Below, piece after piece: positions 34,598 through 44,470 of a stretch of 64,000 nucleotides of DNA. Positions within the stretch are counted from its first letter, which is position 1. The number at the start of each line of letters is the position of its first letter. The position numbers and the translations under genes were made by a program. Under the pieces are notes generated by a model. That model saw nothing but the letters and a program-made list of their open reading frames with translations, ran no database searches and had not been told where the DNA came from. The stretch comes from Sclerotinia nivalis (taxonomy: Eukaryota > Ascomycota > Leotiomycetes > Helotiales > Sclerotiniaceae), in assembly GCA_029531795.1 (NCBI GenBank), contig JAPEIS010000007.1, positions 1,364,001 to 1,428,000 of the forward strand, read 5' to 3'.

Positions 34598-35311
34598 CTA
34601 TATCCCAAGTTTCTCCACCAGCCATTTATCCCATACCTCATAGCCAGCTCTGTTCAAGTGGACGTGATCTTCATAGTGGTGGACGAGGTCGATCTGCGGT
34701 GCTGCTAGCCATTCCACACCAGGAAATCCAGAGACTATCTTCTGCAGATCCTCATTGCTTCGATCAACATCTGACAACGGGACATCTTTCTTGTAGAATA
34801 GTGCGGTAACCACGATTCTTGGGAATGTTCTTCTCAATGCCTCCAAGTGAAGAGCGAATTGGTAAAGTTGAACTTCTGACAAGCTCCGACCTGGTTTCTT
34901 CAAATCATTAGAACCGATATTAACAACGACTGTTCCTACTTTCGCTTGGTACTTGGCTTTCTGAAGGAGGCCTAGAGTCATGCGGTAAAGTACATTAGGG
35001 ATAGTGTCGCCACCAACTCCGGCGTTGAATATGTGAGGCTTCAAACCTAAGTTGAGATCGTGACCTGTAGTTTTGAAGCGTTCGAGCATGCTGGACCCAA
35101 TGAGAAGGAGATTGCAGGTTTTCGAACACGGATTGTCTAGTTCTGGGAAATGGACATTGAGAGTGGTGTCTTCTGACCGCTTCTTCCATTTAGCGTTATC
35201 CTTTATTTCATTATCCAGCTCCATTTCAGACATTTCCAACAGTGATGATAGAGGCTTGGCCTTGGAAGTATTTGGCGTGGCCGCAGGTGACGATGCTGTT
35301 GAGGGGGCCAT
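34598..35311 (-). CDS. SGNH/GDSL-type hydrolase
   Basis: Single exon, 237 residues, no signal peptide, so probably cytosolic. After a Ser/Ala/Pro-rich leader (~1-60) the SGNH fold starts: block I LLLIGSSMLERF (catalytic Ser), block II FNAGVGGDTIPNVLYR (oxyanion Gly), block III VVVNIGSNDL (oxyanion Asn) and block V DHVHLNRAGYEVW (catalytic Asp and His). The central part resembles PAF-acetylhydrolase Ib-type SGNH esterases. The Asp of the classical GDS motif is Ser here (GSSM), although the nucleophile remains. The substrate is unknown: esterase, lipase or deacetylase are all possible. It lies 1 kb from the membrane-protein gene and may or may not belong to the gene group on its right. Confidence 0.85.
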   Translation of the reverse strand: MAPSTASSPAATPNTSKAKPLSSLLEMSEMELDNEIKDNAKWKKRSEDTTLNVHFPELDNPCSKTCNLLLIGSSMLERFKTTGHDLNLGLKPHIFNAGVGGDTIPNVLYRMTLGLLQKAKYQAKVGTVVVNIGSNDLKKPGRSLSEVQLYQFALHLEALRRTFPRIVVTALFYKKDVPLSDVDRSNEDLQKIVSGFPGVEWLAAPQIDLVHHYEDHVHLNRAGYEVWDKWLVEKLGI

Positions 35312-36353
35312 GATTATAAACTCAAAGGTGCGAAGGGCGAAGGACTCCTTTCCAAGCGAACATCTAATTTTGAGGGTCTATAAATGCGACATATTTGAAG
35401 AAATCTATCTCATCTAGTAGACTAAATAGATTTATATCATATACAAATATACAAATATGATGCTCGAACGCTGCGGTTCATTGAGGAGGAATCCGGAGAA
35501 TGAGTCATACGGGCTAGAAGCCTTCAATACTTCGGAGCATGCATTACTTCGGAGCATGCATATACTTTGTGAAAACTTGAGACAATCAGAACACCAGTTT
35601 CTGTCAAAATAGAGTAGAAACTTCGATCTCTCAAAGCAACAGATCGTTTGCGACCAATTTTGTAACCGCATCTGCTTGGTATCTCTGGGGATCCCATCAC
35701 CGTAGCTTACGGCAACTCTATTGGAGCGACAGTATTGAGATGCTCATGATCACAGGAAGTTCTGGGCGGCACAGATATGCTGAGGGCCAATCTGGGAGTT
35801 GAGGAGGCGCATCAAAACATTGTGTTCTTTCCTTTCTTTTGCACGCATGGCCAAGACCCTTGATGAATCCTCCGAGATTGGATGTTCTCTCTGCATGAGA
35901 AGAAACAGGCCAAAAATAATTTGTGTAAAAGCATTCCAATGTACTAATATCAACCAGACAATACAAATATGCGATTGAAAGTGCTTATCAATAATACTGT
36001 TTAAGAAACTTATACCTGCGACTCAAGCACTAGTACTTTTGAACCTACAATTCAGGGTAATAATTATAAGAAGATATTTGATGTTTGGGATATTGTATAG
36101 GTTAGGTATAGTTCTGAATGCTCAGCACAGACCACCACACAACTTTCCACATCAAAATCTTCAACTCACTCTCCACCCGAAGTTTCCCCTACTCATTGAG
36201 CTCGGCTTTCCACAAGTAGCAATGTAAATGTACAAGCAAGTAGCTACTCCTATTCAAGAGCATAAACTCACTATCAAATTATCTACCCCGCCTTCCTCAA
36301 AAACAAACCGTTGTCCCTCAAAAGGTACATTTTATTCAAAGATGCAGGGCGGC
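35312..36353. other. Intergenic, no supported gene
   Basis: 1 kb between two minus-strand genes. It contains a 17-bp direct duplication (ACTTCGGAGCATGCATT) at about 35529-35562. Short open frames on the minus strand at 35432-35966 have no recognisable features. Confidence 0.6.
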
Positions 36354-37642
36354 TTAATATGCTGTCAATTCAGTGGGTTGTTCAACACGGAATGCTTTTG
36401 AGTGTGAAGATTCGCTTCTCCATTCTTCGTCAACCAATTCAGCAGAGCCAGCATGTCGAGCCAGGTGCGCCTCCGAGCCCACGCGCCGAGGGCGTCTCCA
36501 TGCACTTGATGTTCCAGAAGAGGCGCCCTCCAAAAATTTGGATGACCTGAAGGTGCCAAGTCGCTGCAGTGCGCTTTCGACCAGGCCATTGAGGGCAGGC
36601 AATGAGGCAACGACCACAGCAAAGGTGATGTCAACTATATCAAAGCACCAAATTATGTAGCCTTGATAGGTGAAGTCGCCTAGAGCCTTATGGACAAAGA
36701 CGTTTCGTACAATACTTGCAAGTGTAGATGTACCTCCGATAGCGAACACAGCGACCAAACGATATTTCTTAATCCTCGGCATCTGCAGTCGAAGTACAAT
36801 TACGATTGGTACGCACAGCAGAGCCACGTCCGTTAATATATGCAAAATTCTGGTTCCATAGCTGATACCGGTGCGGTTGAGGCAGTGAATTGTACTGGCT
36901 GGATCCGCGATGCCACCGACGTACCACAAGGAGTACCCGGCCGGGACTGGCAAGCACTGAAACATGTTCAAGAAAGTCGTTATAGGTAGAAGGCACAAAA
37001 AAGTACCGATGAAAGCTCGGTGTATATACTGCCATCTCTTTGAAGCTAGACCAGTAAGACGCTGATTTGCGAGAGCAATACTGAGTTTCACCGAAAACAC
37101 TGTGAAATAGAACATCGGTTCTTGGATTTGTCCGATCTAACGTAGGAAAGTCAGTGAAATATCTCTACTTCAATGTCTGATGCTATTACTTACATAAATG
37201 AACCATGCCACTTCATCATAAGTGCAGTTCCAGATATGCTTTCCCAAGCAACCACGCGTTTGGGTCACGATATCAAGAGCTAGGTAGGTAATTCCACCTA
37301 GCTTCGGAAAAATTAGTGCTGGCAATATAGCTTGTGTTGGGCTCATGAGCTTACCGCTCCTGGAATTATCACCCAGTCATCTGGACCCCAGAAATATGTG
37401 CGCCATTTACGAACAAAGAGACGAGCCAGAGTAAATAAGGCGATGAAAAATATGGCGAAAGCTTCACCAATTATCAAAGTTGTGGCATGGGAGTTGTGAT
37501 CCACGTTTGGCGGGGCAGGAGTCCCGAAGGGTTCGGAGATGTTCGGGTTTACTTGGGTAGGTGCGACAATGCGGAGTCCACGAGCAACCAATATATCATT
37601 CGCCGATAGAGGTTTCTGGCTCATAAGAGCTGAAATGGTCAT
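36354..37642 (-). CDS. Fungal rhodopsin-like (PTH11-related) seven-span membrane protein
   Basis: Three exons: 37642-37355, 37301-37194 and 37136-36354 (donors GTAAGC and GTAAGT, acceptors CGAAG and GTTAG, all phase 0), 392 residues. It belongs to the Pezizomycotina-specific rhodopsin-fold integral membrane family related to PTH11-type receptors but without a CFEM domain. Evidence: the first helix TLIIGEAFAIFFIALFTLARLF, then the family hallmark RKWRTYFWGPDDWVII after TM1, GGITYLALDIVTQTRG, a WFIY helix, QEPMFYFTVFSVKLSIALANQRLTG, then FLCLLPITTFLNMFQCLP, a lumenal loop with ASTIHCLNRTG, and three more helices ending in DITFAVVVASLPALNGL. The tail is cytosolic, charged and Ser-rich. Function is unknown; members are proposed to sense ligands or to serve plasma-membrane signalling. 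Confidence 0.85.
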
Positions 37643-38618
37643 TTTGAAAAAGGATAATCGATAAAAGCAGCAAGAGAATACTCAGCTGAGTTGATGGTCG
37701 ATAAGAATAAGGTAGAAAGTTGGCACTACTAAGAAGAGACAGGAGTGAATAACTCACCTAGAGAAAGATGATAATATGTACCGAATAAAAGGACAGGCAG
37801 CTTGGGGACATTGAAGAAAACTGGCTAAGTGCATGGAACCGACTGATAATGGACCCCAAATCATCGAGATTCCTTTTTTACTACTAATGGGTAGATCAGC
37901 CTGATGGGCAAAGGTAGTATGTTCTATTTCAGCAACTCGTTCATGGGCAGAATCTTCAATGGCATGTTAGCTTACGGCGAAGCACACGCAAGCGATTTTG
38001 AGGTTGCAATGAATTTTTCGACCCTCAGGGGGCATTATAATAGAAAGAAGTTGGTGATTTTATCATGCGGGAGACCACGCAAAAAAGTGCTTGTACGGGC
38101 CTTTGCATGTAATCGTCACACGGCGCAGCATCACGGTACCGAAAATAACCTCCTATATCTGGCACTCAATACTTTTGTAATATCAACTACGAGCTTTGAG
38201 TCCGGCCCCTCGGTGCCAGAAAAATCAAGAGGAGCTGCCACTCTTTTTTTTTTCGTAGCACCTCAAAACCTACCTCGCAGTTCGTCCTCCGAAGATATAA
38301 AAATTATATTATTTGAGAATTCTAATTCTTATAATTATTTTACTATTATTATTTTTCAATTTATTCAATGATTTTGTAATCTATCCTAATTTCGAAAAAT
38401 TTCGAAAGATTACACATAATATTTCAGAAAAAAGTTCGTAAGTATACATTGACCACCCGTATTTTAAAATGTTTTTATAGTATGAAAGATTAGATTACCA
38501 AATCTTGTTAATGGACTTAAAAGTAATGATTCGAACCTACAGATCAGCCAAACACATTTTCTTGGAAAATCTCTTCTTTTAAATCAACTAGGGTAACGTT
38601 TCTTGCTCAAGCTTCATT
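37643..38618. promoter_or_regulatory. Divergent promoter between membrane protein and MFS genes
   Basis: 0.98 kb. The open frame at 37904-38371 lies inside it but ends in a low-complexity AT-rich tail and shows no domain, so it is not called. 38300-38420 is extremely AT-rich. Confidence 0.45.
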
Positions 38619-40287
38619 ATGTCGAGTGGACAAATTACAACAGCCAAACCCACACCAGTAATAACACCCCTTGAAAATCTTTCGGGGCAATACGAAAGCA
38701 CGATCACTGTGGTAAGGTAATGTTCTAAAACCAACTAAAAGATCGACACTGACTGAATCATCAGACCTGGGATGGCCCTTTAGATGGTAACAACCCTCTA
38801 AATTGGTCAAATAGTTGGAAATGGATCAATGTTCTTCTAGTATCTGTACAGGGAACATTGTCTCCGATCTGTTCTACGGTCCTAGCATTAGGATCGGAGG
38901 ATGTCGCGCTGGCGTTTGGTCTCCATGATCCATACACGCCTGCCCTCCCCATCGCTCTATATGTTCTTGGCTTGGGCATAGGGCCTCTATTCCTGGCACC
39001 CCTTTCCGAGTTATATGGCAGACGGATTGTATATTTATCATGCTTTACAATCTTCACGATCCTCAATGTCGGCTGTGCCCTCGCACCGAACATCGCTGCC
39101 TTGTCTACACTTCGTTTACTCTCGGGAATGGCCGGATCTGCTGGCCCGAGCCTGGGAGGAAGTAGCATCGGTGATATGTTCTCTCGAGAACATCGAGGTA
39201 AAGCCCAAGCTTTGTATAGCTTCGGTCCAACATGTGGTCCTATAATTGGGGGGGTCATGGGAGGTTTTATTATTTACAACACAGGTAGCTGGCGCTGGCT
39301 GATTTGGGTTATTGTGATATCTTCTGGTGTCACAGTCTGCTTTTGCATGCTTTTGCAACGAGAAACGTATGGGCCATTTCTTTTAAGGCAGAAAATGAAG
39401 CAACTCAAGAAAAAAAATCCGAGTATTTCATACCGCACAGACTTTGATGTACAGCCAAGAGAGCTTTTCGCGAGATCTCTTACCCGTCCAATGCGACTAC
39501 TTTTCAAGGCGCCTATTTGTACTTTTATGAGCCTCTATCTCGCGTTGTATGTCCCATAGATCAAATCTCTCCTTATATTACTCCTGCTAATATACATGAC
39601 ACCAGAATATATGCCATTCTCTACCTACACCTCATAACCATCACTCTTCTGTTTGATTCGAGACCCTTTTATGGCTTGTTTTCTTACGGTTGGACGCATG
39701 GAACGACAGGTCTCGCATATCTAGGTGCTGGTACTGGCTCAATTTTAGGCACCATTATTTGTGCCAAATTTCTCAATCGTTCATATCGCTACGCAGCTGC
39801 TCGCCACGCAGAGAGGACAGGCACCGCAGCTTCAATGCCCGAGTTTCGATTGCCATTTCTACAAGTTGGCATGATGATTGTCCCGATTGGACTGGTCATC
39901 TTTGGCTGGAGCGCAGAGAAAAAGACACATTGGGTGGTACCGTTACTGGGGGCGTGCGTATTTGGACTGGGTATGCTGATGGGATATGTGTGCATTCAAA
40001 CATATCTTGTGGATGCCTTTGAAGAATACGCCGCAAGCGCACTTGCAGCTGCGATTGTGACTCGATGCGTTATTTCCTGCGTGTTTACAGTTGTTGGATT
40101 CCAACTTTACCGGAGATTGGGCTATGCCTGGTGAGTTTTGCCACCCTTCCTTCTGACATGATAATCGTGCTAACAAAATGCAAGGGGGACTATGCTTCTA
40201 GCCTTCATTTGCATTGCGATGACCCCCATACCATTTGTGTTACAACACTATGGTCCAAAACTTCGCTCTAAAAAGTTTGATTTCTGA
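38619..40287 (+). CDS. MFS drug:H+ antiporter, DHA1 family
   Basis: Four exons: 38619-38711, 38765-39546, 39606-40130 and 40185-40287 (donors GTAAGG, GTATGT and GTGAGT), 500 residues, the normal size for a 12-span DHA1 transporter. Joined landmarks: TWDGPLDGNNPLNWSNSWKW just before TM1, motif A in GPLFLAPLSELYGRRIV, the RLLSGMAGSAGPSLGG helix, motif C-like FGPTCGPIIGGVMGGF, SWRWLIWVIVI, the central loop with LLFKAPICTFMSLYLAL, then YGWTHGTTGLAYLGAGTGS and the helix VDAFEEYAASALAA. Such plasma-membrane transporters export drugs, polyamines or secondary metabolites by proton exchange. Position beside a methyltransferase and two citrate-type enzymes makes product export plausible (inference). 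Confidence 0.9.
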
Positions 40288-40629
40288 TTCTCAGCGGATA
40301 ATACGAGAGGTTGGGCACATGATGGCTTATCTTTAGTAACAATTGGTCACCAAATTTGTAAAGACAAAACACCCCATATTAAACCAATCATACTTGGCGT
40401 TGGTGCATGCACACAATTTTCTTCATGCATGCATGGCTGTGGCACTACATTTAATCGAGTGAATGATGCCAAAGAAGGCTGCGTTTGAAAGCTGACCCTG
40501 CGGCACAGCAATGCCTTGATCACTTCCGATATTAGTATCTCCAATCTCCCTGAATGTGCAAACAAACATAACAACCCACATTTTGATACTTTCTTGAGCA
40601 AGGTAGGATTGAACATCCAATCTACAGTC
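40288..40629. promoter_or_regulatory. Short spacer and promoter of the methyltransferase gene
   Basis: 0.34 kb between the MFS stop and the methyltransferase ATG, both on the plus strand. No defined site is recognised. Confidence 0.4.
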
Positions 40630-41635
40630 ATGCCTACCGCCGAAGAACTCCTCAAGATTGCCGGATCTCCGGATCATCCGTCTCGAAAGAAAGTACTCCC
40701 AAGGTATTCACCAACAATTGGCGATAGACTTACTCCCGCCGCCCGGAAACTCTTTGAGGAGTACAGCAATATCCCCCCGTCTGAAGTCGAATCACATATC
40801 TATAAAATTGTAAGTTTGCATCAGCTTATAAACACTAGGATTTTCCTTTGCTAATGTGCTCGTTCAGCGCGATCTTGCTTGGGATGTCTTTCCGTGGGCA
40901 TGTATCGGCGAATTCTGGTTCATAATATTCGGTCTTTCACGCCATCCACAGTATCAACAAGTAATTCGGCTCCTTACTTCCAAAGACGCTACCCAAACGT
41001 CTGAAAATCTTCCGAAGTTTCTCGATATTGGAACCTGCATCGGTCAAGATCTACGAGCTTTACATAGAGATGGTGTACCTCTGTCTGTTCTTTATGGCAC
41101 AGATGCCATTCCACAATTTGAAACCATTGGACATGCACTATTCAAGGATGAGGATCGTTTCTTGCCTGATCACTATATCGTTGGAGATATCTTCAATCTT
41201 ACACCATCTTTAGCCAAGACTGCCGGCACTTGGTCTGCTGTGAATATGATTATGTTCTTGCATCTTTTCAATATTCCGGATGCGGAGCAGGTCTGTACCA
41301 ACGCCTTAAAGTTGTTGCGCCCAGAAGCGGGGTCTCTCATCACTGGTGCTCAAACTGGGACCACGCAGCCTGGTGAACTTGTGCTCAAGCCACCTATGTG
41401 TGAGCCCGGAGAACATAAAACGATTTACCGGCACAGCGCAGAAACTTTGGTCGAACTTTGGCAAAGAGTTGCGGAGAAGTTGAACATCCGCGTCAAAGCT
41501 ACTGCGGAGTATGATGAGAAAGAAATCAAAGAAAGAGAGCGTGGGGTTCGAGATAACCCAGATTGGGAGAAAAACAACAGGTCATTCGTGGGCAATTCTG
41601 AAAGACGAATTTACTTCATGGTAGAGCTCCTTTGA
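40630..41635 (+). CDS. SAM-dependent methyltransferase of secondary-metabolite type
   Basis: Two exons, 40630-40809 and 40868-41635 (58-nt intron, donor GTAAGT, acceptor TTCAG, phase 0), 315 residues. The start MPTAEELLKIAG fits a soluble cytosolic enzyme. The Rossmann methyltransferase core shows motif I as KFLDIGTCIGQDLRAL, an acidic end of beta-2 in LYGTDAIPQF, DHYIVGDIFNL (motif II/III) and SAVNMIMFLHLFN (motif IV), followed by LRPEAGSLITGAQTGT. The overall pattern (long N-terminal helical lid with WACIGEFWFI, late SNSERR-like end) is like the carboxyl/O-methyltransferases of fungal meroterpenoid and polyketide clusters such as the AusD type. A carboxylic acid product of the neighbouring enzymes would be a fitting substrate, but that is inference. 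Confidence 0.85.
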
Positions 41636-42150
41636 GAAAAGTAGCATATTACGATACTAGAGTTGTTAGAACAGAACTCGTTGAGAATTGAATTCAGCAG
41701 TTGCAGCATCAAACCCTTATACAAACTTGGAAAAATGTCTCTTTTTGCATTCTAAATTAACGAGAATACTGTGTCCATAGTGAGCAATGAACACCCTTGT
41801 CAGTACTGCAGCATTACTAGGCTTATTCGTGGTGAACCTAGATATTAGAAGTTCCCAATAGCGTGATGTCATACTCGATTGGATAATGGACTCGGTTTCG
41901 CTGGCATCCTAGAAAATTTGGTGCTATTTGCAGTAACTGAGATTAACATTACTACTGGTAGGCACTTTTCCTGGACTAAACCTCTCATTTCATTGCAAAG
42001 CACCGTACAAGGGAAGAAAATTACTATTACATTCACATTTGGCAGGGAAGATTTTGCACGGATATTATTCGGATATATACAACGGCAAAGTAAGTACCTA
42101 CGTAGTCACCGATACTACATACTCCATTCCATTCCAACAAGTTAAAGGAA
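41636..42150. other. Intergenic between convergent methyltransferase and dehydratase genes
   Basis: 0.5 kb. The 88-codon open frame at 41879-42145 shows no domain. Nothing else is seen. Confidence 0.6.
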
Positions 42151-43584
42151 CTATCTCGTAAACAAATCCATGAACTCATTAACCGGCATGGTATCGGATT
42201 CAACAGCTAGCAAGATGTTTTCAACTTCCCTCTTTTCAAACATGTTAGACATGTTTGCCCGGAACTTCTCTTTGACAAGGTTCAGTGTGTCAGACCGTTT
42301 AGGGTGACCAATTGGAAATTCAACCACAATCTCGTCAAGTCTTTCGCCATTACCTACTTCAACGAGTATTGCATTCGCGCCACTACGCACCTTCTGGTCG
42401 TGGTAATCCCGTGTAAATACCTCGTCCTCCACCACCACCATCTTCTCCCTAAGATTATCAACGCGCGTGTCTTGAGCCCAGGGTGAATCATCCATGTAAT
42501 CTGCAGTGTCAATCACAGAACCCTTGAGCAATATAACGGCGATAATGTATTGCAAGCAATGGTCGCGATCAGCGGCGTTATGGAGCTTCCCATGTTTGTT
42601 GACTATTGTCATTGCCGCTTTCTGTGTTCTGATATAAACAGTCTTCACATCTCCATCTGCACTAAGGCCCCTCACTTTTAGTTGCATTGCGATCGCCAAT
42701 GCTGCCTCGGCTGCAGAAATTGCATGACCCTCGGCTGGGATCAGCTTGAAGAAAACACTCTCCATGACCCAACTTCTGTATGGACGAGCAACGATGAGAT
42801 CCTTGCCCTGCATAATGGCGTGATGAAACCCCCACTGCGGTGCGGTGAGCACGGATGGGGCACCGGGCTGGCCCACCATAGTAAGCAAATTCAAATGAAC
42901 CGCGCGCATGCATGCATCGCCTGCTGCCCATCCTTTGCGGGGTCCAGCATTTGGAGCTTGCCGAAAAGTTCTGAGAGGTTGGCCATCTTGCCAAGCTTGG
43001 GATAAAGCGGCGAGTGCTTGTTGCTCGGTGAGTTTCAACAGGTAAGACGTCAGGGCTGTCGATGCAACCTTGACAAGGATGGTGTGGTCCAATCCATGCT
43101 TGTTGAAGGCATTTGCAACTTGGAGCACTCCCTGAATTTCATATGCTTTTATTTGTGCAGTCAAGAGAGTGTGAAGAGTTATGCTGTTTTCTGATCGCGT
43201 GCGGCTTTGCCAATCAGCGACAGCCAACAGTGCCCCCAAATTATCGGACGGATGTCCCCATTCGGCTCCAGGATACGCGTCATTGTGGTCTAGATATCGT
43301 ATCATGCTACCCATATCGAACGCACCTTTGAGGGGGTCGAGTATGTATGATGTCCCGGGTAAATGAAATCCATTGGGAACGATTGTACCCGGAACTGTTG
43401 GACCAAGCATAGCCCTACACTCGGGACTCATGCTCAGGGTCTCTATAGCACACCCAAGGGCATCGAGAAGCGCGATTCGGGCACGCTCATAAGCTCGCGA
43501 GCTCGGGATGGTAGTATGGTACACATACTGAATAATATCAACGAGAATTTTGTCGTAAACGGGTTGCTCTGATGGTAAAGACAT
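42151..43584 (-). CDS. MmgE/PrpD family protein, 2-(alkyl/methyl)citrate dehydratase
   Basis: Single exon, 477 residues, the full family length. PrpD enzymes dehydrate 2-methylcitrate to 2-methyl-cis-aconitate without an iron-sulphur cluster; fungal cluster members act on longer alkylcitrates. Landmarks: ARIALLDALGCAIETL, IPNGF/LPGTSYILDPLKGAFDMGSMIRYLDHNDAYPGAEWGHPSDN (the conserved active-site stretch of PrpD), KAYEIQGVLQ, GLDHTILVKVAST, the RKGWAAGDACMRAVHL region, and the C-terminal domain from GHAISAAEAALA with AADRDHCLQYIIAV. There is no mitochondrial presequence (MSLPSEQPVYDK), unlike the housekeeping methylcitrate dehydratase, which favours a cytosolic biosynthetic role. It is divergent from the citrate-synthase homologue across one 0.9 kb promoter. 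Confidence 0.92.
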   Translation of the reverse strand: MSLPSEQPVYDKILVDIIQYVYHTTIPSSRAYERARIALLDALGCAIETLSMSPECRAMLGPTVPGTIVPNGFHLPGTSYILDPLKGAFDMGSMIRYLDHNDAYPGAEWGHPSDNLGALLAVADWQSRTRSENSITLHTLLTAQIKAYEIQGVLQVANAFNKHGLDHTILVKVASTALTSYLLKLTEQQALAALSQAWQDGQPLRTFRQAPNAGPRKGWAAGDACMRAVHLNLLTMVGQPGAPSVLTAPQWGFHHAIMQGKDLIVARPYRSWVMESVFFKLIPAEGHAISAAEAALAIAMQLKVRGLSADGDVKTVYIRTQKAAMTIVNKHGKLHNAADRDHCLQYIIAVILLKGSVIDTADYMDDSPWAQDTRVDNLREKMVVVEDEVFTRDYHDQKVRSGANAILVEVGNGERLDEIVVEFPIGHPKRSDTLNLVKEKFRANMSNMFEKREVENILLAVESDTMPVNEFMDLFTR

Positions 43585-44470
43585 TGTTGCAAGCTCTGAG
43601 TTCTGATTAATTGTTACACTTACACGCCGAAGACGAATGTTTCTTCATTTATAGGCCCACATTCTGAAAATAACGCACTATCGGAGAAGTCTCATGCAAT
43701 GCAGGATGGCTGACTTCTATTTTTGGGCATTATATTCGTATTACTGTAAATTCCTGCAACTAGCCGATACTCTTCAACAATCTGTGCGACGAGGGAAATT
43801 TTTATGCATGAACTGGATATTCAAGCACCATATCGGATGGTGCTACGGATCCTTGATTTACTTGCAACGGCCTTCTTACTGATGAGGTGTGTGGCTCGGC
43901 TGTGCCGTGGAGTCCAACATCAAGTGTTGAAGATTTATTGCGGCGTTGAAGAAGTATCTCAAGGCACTCAACCCTCAAAAGGGCATAGATCTTCGGTGAA
44001 GAAACATTTGGTTGCACGGCGAAAGGTTCAGTCAGACGGAGATTCATTCCTCCATGCGTCCTCTGGCAGCGGACGAAATCTCTTCTGCCAATCACGACAC
44101 CTTCCTATGGAGCTCAGCTTTGCCTCGAGATGGTGGGTGTGGATCCAGTAAGATCGTATTCTCAAAATTTTCAGAAGTCACCGAACGAAGTCAACATTCG
44201 AGGAAGGGAATTCGATGTCAAGGAATCTTCGGGTTAATCTCACTCGATACCCGCGGTGAAAGCTGGAGTGTCCATGGCAATCCAATTAACCCGACTGTAG
44301 AGTATCTCATCAAGTCATTAGAGATACGCAGTTGTGAGGCACAGTTGTGGTACTTGCACTGAATCTCGGAAAATTGAAAATGTTCTAGATAGCACTGAAA
44401 ATCCACTACGTGTATATCATTTCACTAGGCTTCTCTCAATAATTCACTAACACCTCAATGAACCGGAACT
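43585..44470. promoter_or_regulatory. Bidirectional promoter of dehydratase and citrate-synthase homologues
   Basis: 0.89 kb. On the minus side TATAAAT lies at 43647-43653, ~63 bases before the dehydratase ATG. On the plus side a GTATATCA box lies near 44411, ~60 bases before the synthase ATG. The overlapping plus-strand open frames at 43694-44362 (up to 116 codons) have no domain and no consistent splicing; they may be a decayed gene or chance. The shared promoter argues for co-expression of the two enzymes. Confidence 0.5.

Noticed and set aside
37904..38371. 155-codon plus-strand frame in the divergent promoter
   Set aside because: Ends in AT-rich low complexity (NSNSYNYFTIIIF), has no domain and would occupy the whole promoter of the MFS gene.
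43694..44362. A possible additional cluster gene between dehydratase and synthase
   Set aside because: Every frame is interrupted by stops, no splice model gives a longer product and no family is recognised; kept only as part of the promoter note.
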